From Euryarchaeota archaeon UBA256 (GTDB taxonomy: Archaea; Thermoplasmatota; Poseidoniia; Poseidoniales; Poseidoniaceae): a DNA stretch of 64,000 nucleotides. Positions within the stretch are counted from its first letter, which is position 1. Each line of letters opens with the position of its first letter. The notes under the pieces are model-generated. The model saw nothing but the letters and a program-made list of their open reading frames with translations. It was not told where the DNA came from and did not search any database. Shown one piece after another: positions 16,614 to 24,427 of this stretch. A program made the translations under genes and the position numbers. The stretch is taken from contig DACE01000031.1 of assembly GCA_002494645.1 (NCBI GenBank), positions 11,707-75,706 of the forward strand, in the 5' to 3' direction.

Positions 16614-17077
16614 GCATCGATGAGGGGTGCGAGAACCTCAGCCAATCCCGAAAGACCCTCGACGACCGTTGTTTCTGGCTTGAGGCATTTCATGAGTGTT
16701 CTGCGAAGGCTTTCGTCAAACCGAACGTCGAGCGATTCCAAATTCCGACGGCACGTGCTTTGCAGTCGGCCTCCTGTTCGGTCCCAATCCATCAGCAAGA
16801 CGAGTGTTGTCCCGCCATCCATTGCATTTCGGCGACCGTATGTTTCCACCATGTAGACCAACACATCGTCAACACGCCACCCACGATTTAGCACCTCGAT
16901 GGGGCCTGTAAAACCAAGCCGTTCAAGAGCCTCGCGGTCTCGACGACCTTCAACGAGGATGGCGCAAGCCTGCACGCGATTGCGACGGCGGCATTCCGCC
17001 AAAGAAAAGGCTGCTTTCAGCCAACGCTCTTCCGCTTGAGCAGAGCCTCGTCCCGGGCCGTGAAAGGACGTCGTCAC
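16580..17077 (-). CDS. Toprim-domain protein
   Basis: The 165-aa protein carries a compact Toprim fold: the glutamate strand ACAILVEGRRDREALERLGF (about 37-56) and the acidic strand TLVLLMDWDRTGGRL (about 91-105), with the D-x-D pair. Small archaeal Toprim proteins of this type resemble the nuclease/primase-like module of DnaG and OLD proteins and RNase M5, but the substrate is unknown. Its ATG overlaps the stop of the upstream YggU gene as ATGA (17074-17077), showing translational coupling. The 3' end overlaps the convergent Lrp gene by 34 bp. Confidence 0.75.
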   Translation of the reverse strand: MTTSFHGPGRGSAQAEERWLKAAFSLAECRRRNRVQACAILVEGRRDREALERLGFTGPIEVLNRGWRVDDVLVYMVETYGRRNAMDGGTTLVLLMDWDRTGGRLQSTCRRNLESLDVRFDESLRRTLMKCLKPETTVVEGLSGLAEVLAPLIDAYDDLVDDGAG

Positions 17078-17397
17078 TGAATTGCCTCCAACAGTAACCT
17101 GATTCGCTCAAGGATTTCGGTATGCGTCGCATTCGTGATTCGCAGTGATTTTTGCTTCGAGCGAAACCCAGTGCGAACCTCAATTTGTCCTGTCTCGAGA
17201 CCGAATTGAGATGCGAGGACATGGACGAGCGCTTGGTTGGCTTGCCCTTGTTTGGCTTCTGCTCGTACCGCAACCGTGAGACGGGCTCTCCATTCATTGT
17301 ATCCCGTCACGCCCTGACGGCTTGACCCGGGTTGAACCTCGACATCCAACACGACAGCCCCGTCGAGGCTTGGAGTCAGACATCCTCCCAGGTCCAT
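17074..17397 (-). CDS. DUF167/YggU (UPF0235) family protein
   Basis: The 107-aa protein fits the YggU fold: VVLDVEVQPGSSRQGVTGY, then RARLTVAVRAEAKQGQANQALVHVLA and FGLETGQIEVRTGFRSKQKS. The spacing P-x-S/A-x-x-x-x-V...V-x-A-x-x-x-x-G-x-A-N matches the family signature. The function is unknown, although the family is widespread. It is the first gene of a two-gene unit with the Toprim protein. Confidence 0.8.
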   Translation of the reverse strand: MDLGGCLTPSLDGAVVLDVEVQPGSSRQGVTGYNEWRARLTVAVRAEAKQGQANQALVHVLASQFGLETGQIEVRTGFRSKQKSLRITNATHTEILERIRLLLEAIQ

Positions 17398-17610
17398 GGT
17401 ATGTTGAAGGAGAGGAGGTTCATTAGCATCGCCCGCTTCTTTTCGCCGAGCAGAAAAATCTGTGCGCGAATGAGGTCTTTTTGTATCAATGAGGGCGCGA
17501 AAAAGGGGCCTGCTGAGAAGTAGGGTGAATGAGGAAAGGAGGGGCGATTCTAGCCCTTGCCGACAAACGCTTAAGGGGGGGCTATGTTGCCCGATAGTTA
17601 GGGTGGTTGT
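17398..17610. other. Intergenic region before the oxidase operon
   Basis: No convincing gene is seen here. It must hold the reverse-strand promoter of the YggU gene and the forward promoter of coxB. GCTTAAGG at 17569-17576 is a possible TATA element for coxB; a start about 25 nt downstream would give a leader of about 10-15 nt before the GTG at 17611. A weak GGGC/GCCC pairing around 17542-17557 is also present. Confidence 0.35.
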
Positions 17611-18603
17611 GTGGTCGCGGAAGATACGGTATTCACTGTTCTCTATGATAAATTCATGTTCTGGTCCATTATCGTCGGTATTTTCACCTTCGGATGGCTC
17701 TTCTTAGCCATCTTGCGATACCGAGACGGTGTTGAGCCGGATACAACGCATATCGACCACATTGAAGTCGGTTCGTTCCCCGTTGACCGCCATAATACCG
17801 CTATTGAAACACTGTTTTACGTCCTCCCAACCGTGATTATCGCTTGGTTACTCGTTCTCGCTCTTTCATCCAATACCGCCGTCTGGGTCATTCCCGATGC
17901 AGAGGATGCCCATGACATGAAAATTTATGGAAAACAATGGTTCTGGGAATTTGAATATGTTGACTCACTCACCTGGGAAGACGACCCGTCTATGACCGGT
18001 ATTGATGTCGACTGGTCTGGAACAACGCTCGTCATCAACGCGGGCTCCAGTGGGGCGGTCAATGCCACCTACGACAATAACGGTAACACGGGTGTTGTCC
18101 CCCTTGACCAATTGACCGGGCAAGGCCAAGAAGAGGTTGTCATCCAGACTCGAGAATTTGGTTTGGTGGAGGTCACCGATGCCGAAGGTGAGGTCCTTCA
18201 CACGTGGATGCACATCCCCGAGGGCCATATTTTCTCATCAGCATTGAGCGAAGACATGATTTTGCCGTGTGACGAAGACGTTGTCTTTGAAATGCATTCG
18301 AAACCATCTGACGATTCCAACCCGAATTATGTTGGCGTCCAACATTCATTTTGGCTCCCAGAATGGGGGGTCAAGGAAGACTTGGTCCCTGGACTTGAGG
18401 GTGGCACCTACATGACCATCATGGCCGATGACCCCGGAACATTCCCCATCCGTTGTGCAGAATACTGCGGAAACCAACACTCTATGATGTACGGTCAAGT
18501 GACGATCGTCGCTGCAGAAGGATCTGATTGTTCAGTGGACACTGGAGTAAAGAAAACATCTGACGCAGGAACTTCGGGCGGAAGCTCGGGAGGCGGTTAC
18601 TGA
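17611..18603 (+). CDS. coxB: Cytochrome c oxidase subunit II
   Basis: The 330-aa protein has two N-terminal transmembrane helices (about 15-34 and 66-86), the YGKQWFWEFEY segment after the membrane region and a cupredoxin domain. The binuclear CuA ligands are all visible: H245 (VQHSFWLPEWG) and CAEYCGNQHSMM with C282, E284, C286, H290 and M293. It accepts electrons from a soluble donor and passes them to subunit I. There is an insertion of about 60 residues between beta strands (about 120-180) and a glycine/serine-rich C-terminus. The start is GTG. Its stop overlaps the coxA ATG by 1 nt (TGATG). Confidence 0.95.
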   Translation: MVAEDTVFTVLYDKFMFWSIIVGIFTFGWLFLAILRYRDGVEPDTTHIDHIEVGSFPVDRHNTAIETLFYVLPTVIIAWLLVLALSSNTAVWVIPDAEDAHDMKIYGKQWFWEFEYVDSLTWEDDPSMTGIDVDWSGTTLVINAGSSGAVNATYDNNGNTGVVPLDQLTGQGQEEVVIQTREFGLVEVTDAEGEVLHTWMHIPEGHIFSSALSEDMILPCDEDVVFEMHSKPSDDSNPNYVGVQHSFWLPEWGVKEDLVPGLEGGTYMTIMADDPGTFPIRCAEYCGNQHSMMYGQVTIVAAEGSDCSVDTGVKKTSDAGTSGGSSGGGY

Positions 18604-20948
18604 TGCGCTCCCGTGCAATCGTACTACTCGGCGTCATGCTCGTTGCGTTGATGGCAGCACCCCAATTTACAGCAGCCCCTGGCGGTATCGGCTCTGCTGG
18701 AGACCAAGGTTGTTCATGCCACGGTGGAGCATCAGCGGACACGAGTGTACTTGTCGATGGCTTGCCCGAGGTGTACAACTCCAGCGAGACCTACACCTTC
18801 ACCGTGACCGTTGTGAACGACGCAATGGCACTTCACAACGGTGGCAGCACCGAAGGAGAAGATCCGTGGAACGGCCGTGCGGGTGGTTTCAGAATCCTCG
18901 TTTCACACGGCAGCGTGACCGCTGTCCCTGATACACTCAGTCAAGTCATGGACGGAGGACTCACGCACACTGAAGAAGCGAACACCCTTCGTTCGTGGAC
19001 CTTTGAGTGGACTGCACCCGCCGCTGACGACCTCAACGTGGAAATGACCGTTTACGGCAATGCAGTCAACGGTGGAGCAGGTTCTGGCGGTGATATGTGG
19101 AACCAAGCCAATCTCGCCATTCCCGGCATCAACGCTGGCGTCACCGCCCCAAGTGCAAGTGCGCTCATCATCTTCCTTACGTCCATTGGGTTGGCAGTAG
19201 GTCTGATCTTCATCGGCATTCTGTGGGTCTTCTACCGAAATTCACCAGATACATTCACCATGGAGCGTTTCTGGGGCTTCCTCAAGCCTTGGTTGACCAC
19301 AACTGACCACAAAGAAGTCGGAATCATGTACTTCCTCTTCGGATTCTTCTTCTTCCTTGTTGGCGGATTACTCGCCTTGCTCTTCCGTATTCAACTCTCA
19401 CTTCCTGAGAATGATTTCCTCACCTACGACGAATACAACTCCTTCTTCACCCTTCACGGAACCACCATGATTTTCCTTGCCGCCATGCCAATGATTGCGG
19501 GCTTCATGAATTATGTCTTGCCTCTGCAGATTGGCGCCAAAGATTTGGCCTTCCCCCGTATCAACGCCATGGGGCTTTGGCTCCTTGTCTTCTCTGCACC
19601 GCTTATCTTCACCGGCATTTGGTCTGGTGAAGGTGCCGACATCACATGGGTCATGTATCCTCCTTATTCATCACTAACTGAAGCCAATCTCGGATCAACG
19701 CTCGCCGATTATGGTTCGAATCCGGGTACGACTGCCTTTATCTCAGGCATGCTCATGCTGGGCGCTTCATCGACGCTGGGTGGTGTGAACTTCATCACCA
19801 CCGTGTTCACCATGCGTGCACCTGGCGTGACCTGGATGAAGATGCCACTCTTCTCGTGGTCTGTGTTCATCAGCGTGTTCATGCTCTTCATGTCCTTGCC
19901 CGCCCTCATCATCGGTGTTGCTTTCTTGCTCTTTGACCACACCATCGGCACACAATTCTTCGTGGCCGGTGGCGACCCACTCTTGTTCCAACACCTGTTC
20001 TGGTTCTTTGGTCACCCCGAAGTCTACGTGGTCATCGTACCTGCGTTCGGTATCGTATCAGAAGTGCTGGCCACCTCAGCACGTCGCTCCATCTTCGGCT
20101 ACAAATCAATGGTTCTGGCCATGGCTGGTATCGGTATTGTCGGCTTCGTTGTTTGGGGCCACCACATGCTCACGTCCGGTATGGACCCCTTCTGGCGAGC
20201 CGCATTCATGGTGATGACCATGTTGGTCGCGATTCCAACGGGAGCTAAAATCTTCAATTGGCTGGCGACCCTTTGGGGTGGATCTTTGGTGATGAAAACG
20301 CACACGCTGTGGTCACTGGGTTTCCTCGTGACTTTCACGCTCGGTGGTATCTCTGGTATGTTCTTCCCGGTTGCAGGCCTTGACATCCACTTCCATGATT
20401 CATACTTCGTTGTGGCCCACTTCCACTACGTCTTCATCGGTGGTACTGTCTTCGCTCTGTTCTCAGCAGTGTATTACTGGTACCCCAAGGCTACAGGACG
20501 TAAACTCAACGAGACCCTTGGCTTGTGGCATTTCCTCATCGGCTTTGCATCCTACAATGCAGCCTTCTGGCCCATGCACGCATTGGGTATCATGGGCATG
20601 CCCCGGAGGACACATACCTACACTATCGAGTCCGGTTTTGCGGAGTATAACATGGCCGTCTCGACCTTTGCCTTCATCTTCGGAATCAGTCAGATTCTCT
20701 TGGTGTGGAACATCATTTACTCGGCTCGTCGCGGAGAACCCGTTGAAAACGACCCGTGGGGCGGTTGGTCGCTGGAATGGTCAACTACCTCCCCACCACC
20801 CACACCTTCTTTCAAGGACATTCCAATCCAAGGAGACATGAACGAACTCTACGGCCACCACAAGGACAAGTCGGAATCACTTGTTGATAAATACCTCAAA
20901 GCAGAACCGAAGGCGGTTGTTGTAGGCCAACTGGAGGGAGAAGAATGA
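18603..20948 (+). CDS. coxA: Cytochrome c oxidase subunit I fused to an N-terminal exported CSCHGG domain
   Basis: The 781-aa protein is about 220 residues longer than a normal subunit I. Residues 1-24 are a signal peptide. Residues 33-175 form an exported beta domain opening with GDQGCSCHGG (C37, C39, H40), resembling Reeler/choice-of-anchor V domains, followed by a transmembrane helix (about 186-210). The haem-copper oxidase core starts at about 230. Haem a ligands are H285 and H608, CuB ligands H471, H520 and H521, the cross-linked tyrosine Y475 (GHPEVY), and the haem a3 ligand H606 (VAHFHYVF). HPEVY and the K-channel region TSGMDPFWRAAFM mark an A-type enzyme. It reduces O2 to water and pumps protons. 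CSCH is one residue short of a CxxCH haem-c motif. Confidence 0.93.
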   Translation: MRSRAIVLLGVMLVALMAAPQFTAAPGGIGSAGDQGCSCHGGASADTSVLVDGLPEVYNSSETYTFTVTVVNDAMALHNGGSTEGEDPWNGRAGGFRILVSHGSVTAVPDTLSQVMDGGLTHTEEANTLRSWTFEWTAPAADDLNVEMTVYGNAVNGGAGSGGDMWNQANLAIPGINAGVTAPSASALIIFLTSIGLAVGLIFIGILWVFYRNSPDTFTMERFWGFLKPWLTTTDHKEVGIMYFLFGFFFFLVGGLLALLFRIQLSLPENDFLTYDEYNSFFTLHGTTMIFLAAMPMIAGFMNYVLPLQIGAKDLAFPRINAMGLWLLVFSAPLIFTGIWSGEGADITWVMYPPYSSLTEANLGSTLADYGSNPGTTAFISGMLMLGASSTLGGVNFITTVFTMRAPGVTWMKMPLFSWSVFISVFMLFMSLPALIIGVAFLLFDHTIGTQFFVAGGDPLLFQHLFWFFGHPEVYVVIVPAFGIVSEVLATSARRSIFGYKSMVLAMAGIGIVGFVVWGHHMLTSGMDPFWRAAFMVMTMLVAIPTGAKIFNWLATLWGGSLVMKTHTLWSLGFLVTFTLGGISGMFFPVAGLDIHFHDSYFVVAHFHYVFIGGTVFALFSAVYYWYPKATGRKLNETLGLWHFLIGFASYNAAFWPMHALGIMGMPRRTHTYTIESGFAEYNMAVSTFAFIFGISQILLVWNIIYSARRGEPVENDPWGGWSLEWSTTSPPPTPSFKDIPIQGDMNELYGHHKDKSESLVDKYLKAEPKAVVVGQLEGEE

Positions 20949-22291
20949 GCGGAGGAGAAGCCCATGTCGAAAACAGCATTTGGATGCGCGCCGTCTTGAT
21001 TGGAGGCGTTTTCCTTGCCATCGGTATTCTCGCCTTCGCTACGATGGGCGTTGGTGTTGCCAACGTCAAGCATCACGACTACGAGGAAGCAATCCTCGAG
21101 TATGAGGATGCAAAATATGCTTACGAGGACGCTAAGGCATCCAACGCAAGCGATGCTGAAATTGCGACACTCAAAGAAGCAAAAGAGGAAGCGCACCATC
21201 ACGAAGTGGAAGCTCACCTCTCCTACCTGACGTGGAGAACTGCAGGCATTACCATTCTTCTGATGTGCATCACCTATGCCGCCTTTATCGGCTTGGGAGG
21301 ATTCCTGAATTCAATTGCACCCAGCGGTGACGATGCTCATGACAACCACGGCTACGGGGGCGATGACCACGAACATCACGGGTCCGGCTCTCCGATTATC
21401 TTCGCCCTCGGTATCATGCTCTTCCTCATGGGCTTCCCATCCTTCCAGAGCGTATTGGGCAACATGCTGTCCGGTACAGACTTTGCTCTTGGAGACCTCG
21501 GAGTCAGCATGCTCGGCCTCGTTGTCATTACAGCAGGTGTAGCGAATTGGTGGAGAGAAGACCTACCCTTCATCGGTAACGGCGAGCAAATCGCTACTTC
21601 AGCACCCTTTGAAGGCCAGCATATCCGCAAAGCCGGATTGTGGGTCTTCATCATGTCTGAAGTGATGGTCTTCGCTACCTTCTTCTCCTCCTACCTCCGC
21701 ATGCGCACCGAGTGGTGTACAGACTGGCAGGTCCAGGCAGGAAATTGTGCTGAAGTGAACATGCTAACAGCATCCGATTTCCTTCGACCTAATGGAGGCA
21801 CACTCGATGGTTTAGGCGGACAGGGAGATTTCATGACCTTGCTTCCAGGTGCCATCAACACCTTTGCCCTCATCATCTCGTCCTATACCATCGTATTGGC
21901 GTTGAAAACGGCCAACAGCAAAGATTGGACTGCTCCAACAGGCATGATGGGCAAAATCATGCCCGATCAGAAAACAGCCGTTCGTAATTACCTCATAGCG
22001 ACCTTCTTGCTGGGTTCGATGTTTATCGTCCTCAAGTTGATTGAATGGAGCCATTTGGTTGCAGAAGGGTTCACCATCGGAACCCAAGCAGGTTCCATCT
22101 TCTACATCTCAACGGGCGCCCACGGACTTCACGTCTTCATTGGGTTGCTTGTCATGCTTTACTTAATCTTCAAGGCCGATACCGTCGGCTACGATGAAAA
22201 GAACGGGCAAGGCATCGAATACTTTGGCTTGTACTGGCACTTTGTTGACTTGGCATGGGTGGTTATCTTCCCAGCCTTCTACTTGTATTGA
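20945..22291 (+). CDS. coxC: Cytochrome c oxidase subunit III with long N-terminal extension
   Basis: The 448-aa protein is about twice the usual subunit III length. The C-terminal half (about 215-448) is the conserved part: GLWVFIMSEVMVFATFFSSY, then FYISTGAHGLHVFIGLLVML and IEYFGLYWHFVDLAWVVIFP. The extra N-terminal half has a transmembrane helix (17-38), a charged heptad-like coiled coil (about 43-95), further helices and a His/Asp-rich loop (about 127-148) that could bind metal. Subunit III stabilises the catalytic core and supports proton uptake. The start overlaps the coxA stop by 4 nt (ATGA). The function of the extension is unknown. Confidence 0.9.
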   Translation: MSGGEAHVENSIWMRAVLIGGVFLAIGILAFATMGVGVANVKHHDYEEAILEYEDAKYAYEDAKASNASDAEIATLKEAKEEAHHHEVEAHLSYLTWRTAGITILLMCITYAAFIGLGGFLNSIAPSGDDAHDNHGYGGDDHEHHGSGSPIIFALGIMLFLMGFPSFQSVLGNMLSGTDFALGDLGVSMLGLVVITAGVANWWREDLPFIGNGEQIATSAPFEGQHIRKAGLWVFIMSEVMVFATFFSSYLRMRTEWCTDWQVQAGNCAEVNMLTASDFLRPNGGTLDGLGGQGDFMTLLPGAINTFALIISSYTIVLALKTANSKDWTAPTGMMGKIMPDQKTAVRNYLIATFLLGSMFIVLKLIEWSHLVAEGFTIGTQAGSIFYISTGAHGLHVFIGLLVMLYLIFKADTVGYDEKNGQGIEYFGLYWHFVDLAWVVIFPAFYLY

Positions 22292-22300
22292 GGTGAGAAC

Positions 22301-22693
22301 ATGGGAGAACACAAAACATCTGGAATTTTTGAATCAATTTTTGACGGGCTAGGCGGACGAGACATCTACTTTTGGAACTTCATCATCTTGATGGTGTTCA
22401 CACTGTTCGAAGTCGCTGCCGTCTTCTTTGAAACCATACCGGGTACCGACATTGAAATCACACTCTATGCAGTTTGGGCCATCCTCATCGGCGTTGGTAT
22501 TGTGAAAGGTTACGGAATCGCTGCATATTTCATGCACTTGAAAGGTGACCCTCGTATCTACACTCGGACAGCCTTGTTCCCCGTACTCTTCGTCTTGCTC
22601 ATGCTGTGGGGCATTGGACTCTCCAACCCCGGTGCTGTGCAAAATCTACCGGATTGGTGCACACCGAACTGGGACTTTGCCGTAGAACGCTGA
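22301..22693 (+). CDS. coxD: Cytochrome c oxidase subunit IV (prokaryotic type)
   Basis: The 130-aa protein has three transmembrane helices (about 22-42, 53-75 and 88-106). It shows the prokaryotic COX4 pattern: YFWNFIILMVFTLFEVAAVF, then GIVKGYGIAAYFMHLKGDPR. Subunit IV is an accessory membrane subunit. AGGTGAG lies just before the ATG, and the gene is 9 nt after coxC and 12 nt before sco, inside the same operon. Confidence 0.88.
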   Translation: MGEHKTSGIFESIFDGLGGRDIYFWNFIILMVFTLFEVAAVFFETIPGTDIEITLYAVWAILIGVGIVKGYGIAAYFMHLKGDPRIYTRTALFPVLFVLLMLWGIGLSNPGAVQNLPDWCTPNWDFAVER

Positions 22694-22705
22694 GGCTGAA
22701 CTGGA

Positions 22706-24271
22706 ATGAGGGTTCAGCGCCATCTTCTGATAGTTCTCGTATGCACTCTGCTCCTAACCACCTCCGTAGCAACCGCCTACAAGGGCAGCAAACTGGCTCG
22801 TGGTGCCGTGCAAGATTTCAACCTAACAACGCAGAATGATGTTGATTATGCCTTTGATGCGGACAGTGAGGGCATTGTTGTTGTGGCATTTATTTTCACA
22901 CGTTGTCCCGATGTTTGTCCCGCCATTACACAGTTGCTCAAAGGCGTCGATGGGGAATTATCTGAACGGGAACGGGAAGATGTCACCTTCATTTCCATTA
23001 CCGTTGACCCAGAATACGACACCCCTGAACGGCTCTCACAATTCACTGCATTGCATGGAGTAGAGTGGCCACATCTCACAGGTACTGTTGAAGAAATGAA
23101 ACCTATATGGGAAAATTTCGGACTGGTTGTCCAACAAAATGTGATTGATGCTCACGTGATGGATTATCAGCCAGCAGAAGCTTCACTGACCGTTGTTAAC
23201 ACGAGCGGAAATGCTTCAAACAACATGGTTGAATTCTCTGGATGGACACTGACAAACCTCTTGGCAGAACAGGCCAACATCACGGTCAATGCTTCTCTTT
23301 CCAGTTACGGGCACATGATTCACGGATTCAACGGTATCGAATCCCCGTCCGATTGGTCGTGGTATTGGGAACTGAATCTATGGAATCAAAGCGCATTAAC
23401 TTGGGAAGCAGCCGAAGTCGGTGTTGACGGCGTTGATGGTTTTACGACCCCTTCTCTTGCGTGGATGCCCTCGACATCAAACCGAAGTGAACTACCGGCG
23501 CCCAACACTACCGCACAGGCAAGCATGACCGTCATGTGGCCAAACGGGACGACGGCTCAGAGCAACATCAGCACCGTCAATGCCTACCATGCAACTCGAG
23601 GTGGGCTGGATGCCGCTGGATTGAACGCCACGATCGAAATGTCAACCTACGGTCACTATCTGTCATCCATCGACAATGAGACGGCGCCATCAACCTATGA
23701 CTGGTGGTGGAATCTCTATCTTTGGAATGAAACCGTTGGGGCATGGGAATCCTCGAATTATGGGATGGACGAAGTCCTTGAGCCGCAGCACATTGCTTGG
23801 GCACCTTCAGATACCAACACTTCTGATATCCCGCCTCCCGTGCAAAACCAAAGCGACGCAACCGTCTGCAACGGTCATGGCTGGCTCATGGGTAGCGGGG
23901 ATTCACTACACTGTATGTGTGATAGCGGCTATGGCTGGGATGGAAATGATCGTCTTTCGTGCATATCGGAAACAACGGAAGATTACACGGTAGGACACTC
24001 AACCATCACCTATATTCTCAATTCAGACAGGGAGCCTACGGTTGCATGGACGGGAGACAGATGGCTCGTTGAAGATTTTACTGCAGACCTTAGGGAGTTA
24101 CTGGACAGGGAAAACCTTGGAGGGTATTCAGATGAGAATACACCCGCTCTTTCTCTCGTTTTGACCACAGTTGGTGTGGCCAGTGCCGTGATTCTTCTAC
24201 CTCGTCGTGAACTGAGCAGCGATAAGAACGAAGGGAAAGGGGGAAAAATGGAAGCCCCTCCCCTCAACTAA
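22706..24271 (+). CDS. sco: Sco1/SenC copper-delivery protein with a 280-aa insert splitting the domain
   Basis: The 521-aa protein is about 2.5 times normal length. After a signal peptide (1-24), residues about 30-150 are the first part of a Sco thioredoxin fold with the copper motif TRCPDVCPAIT (C67, C71) and SITVDPEYDTPERL. The fold then breaks at about 155 and resumes at about 425 with EDYTVGHSTITYIL, carrying the third copper ligand H431, and ends with LVEDFTADLRELL. The insert holds two similar units (about 158-257 and 271-370; each has YGH, a Trp-rich strand such as WWWNLYLWN, then WxPSxTN), which look like DUF4430-type beta-grasp domains, plus a Cys-rich EGF-like piece (388-419). A C-terminal transmembrane helix follows. 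Sco proteins load copper into CuA, fitting its place as last gene of the cox operon. Confidence 0.88.
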   Translation: MRVQRHLLIVLVCTLLLTTSVATAYKGSKLARGAVQDFNLTTQNDVDYAFDADSEGIVVVAFIFTRCPDVCPAITQLLKGVDGELSEREREDVTFISITVDPEYDTPERLSQFTALHGVEWPHLTGTVEEMKPIWENFGLVVQQNVIDAHVMDYQPAEASLTVVNTSGNASNNMVEFSGWTLTNLLAEQANITVNASLSSYGHMIHGFNGIESPSDWSWYWELNLWNQSALTWEAAEVGVDGVDGFTTPSLAWMPSTSNRSELPAPNTTAQASMTVMWPNGTTAQSNISTVNAYHATRGGLDAAGLNATIEMSTYGHYLSSIDNETAPSTYDWWWNLYLWNETVGAWESSNYGMDEVLEPQHIAWAPSDTNTSDIPPPVQNQSDATVCNGHGWLMGSGDSLHCMCDSGYGWDGNDRLSCISETTEDYTVGHSTITYILNSDREPTVAWTGDRWLVEDFTADLRELLDRENLGGYSDENTPALSLVLTTVGVASAVILLPRRELSSDKNEGKGGKMEAPPLN

Positions 24272-24272
24272 A

Positions 24273-24358
24273 GCAGTCGTCGCATAGCCTGGTATTGCGC
24301 CGGATTTGAAATCCGGTGTCCCCGTGACTCGGGAGTTCAAATCTCTCCGACTGCGCCA
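24273..24358 (+). tRNA. tRNA-Ser(UGA) with encoded CCA
   Basis: The acceptor stem GCAGTCG (24273-24279) pairs perfectly with CGACTGC (24348-24354), followed by discriminator G and encoded CCA. The anticodon arm CCGGA-TTTGAAA-TCCGG gives anticodon TGA at 24307-24309, which reads UCA. A long variable arm (about 24317-24334) marks a class II tRNA, and the T arm contains GTTCAAAT. It starts 1 nt after the sco stop codon, so it is probably released from the oxidase message by tRNA processing. Confidence 0.93.
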
Positions 24359-24427
24359 CATTCTCAATGTATTCTACCTTGTTCAAGCAGGGAAGACTTC
24401 TCAAACTCCGCCCGCTCTCATGAGAAC

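Noticed and set aside
17398..17610. A possible RNase P RNA or other ncRNA before coxB, suggested by GAGGAAAG
   Set aside because: The remaining conserved RNase P elements and long-range pairings could not be found in only 213 bp.
23880..23970. C-x-C in the Sco insert as a haem or metal site
   Set aside because: The cysteine spacing and Gly residues suit an EGF-like disulfide unit, with no haem CxxCH motif.
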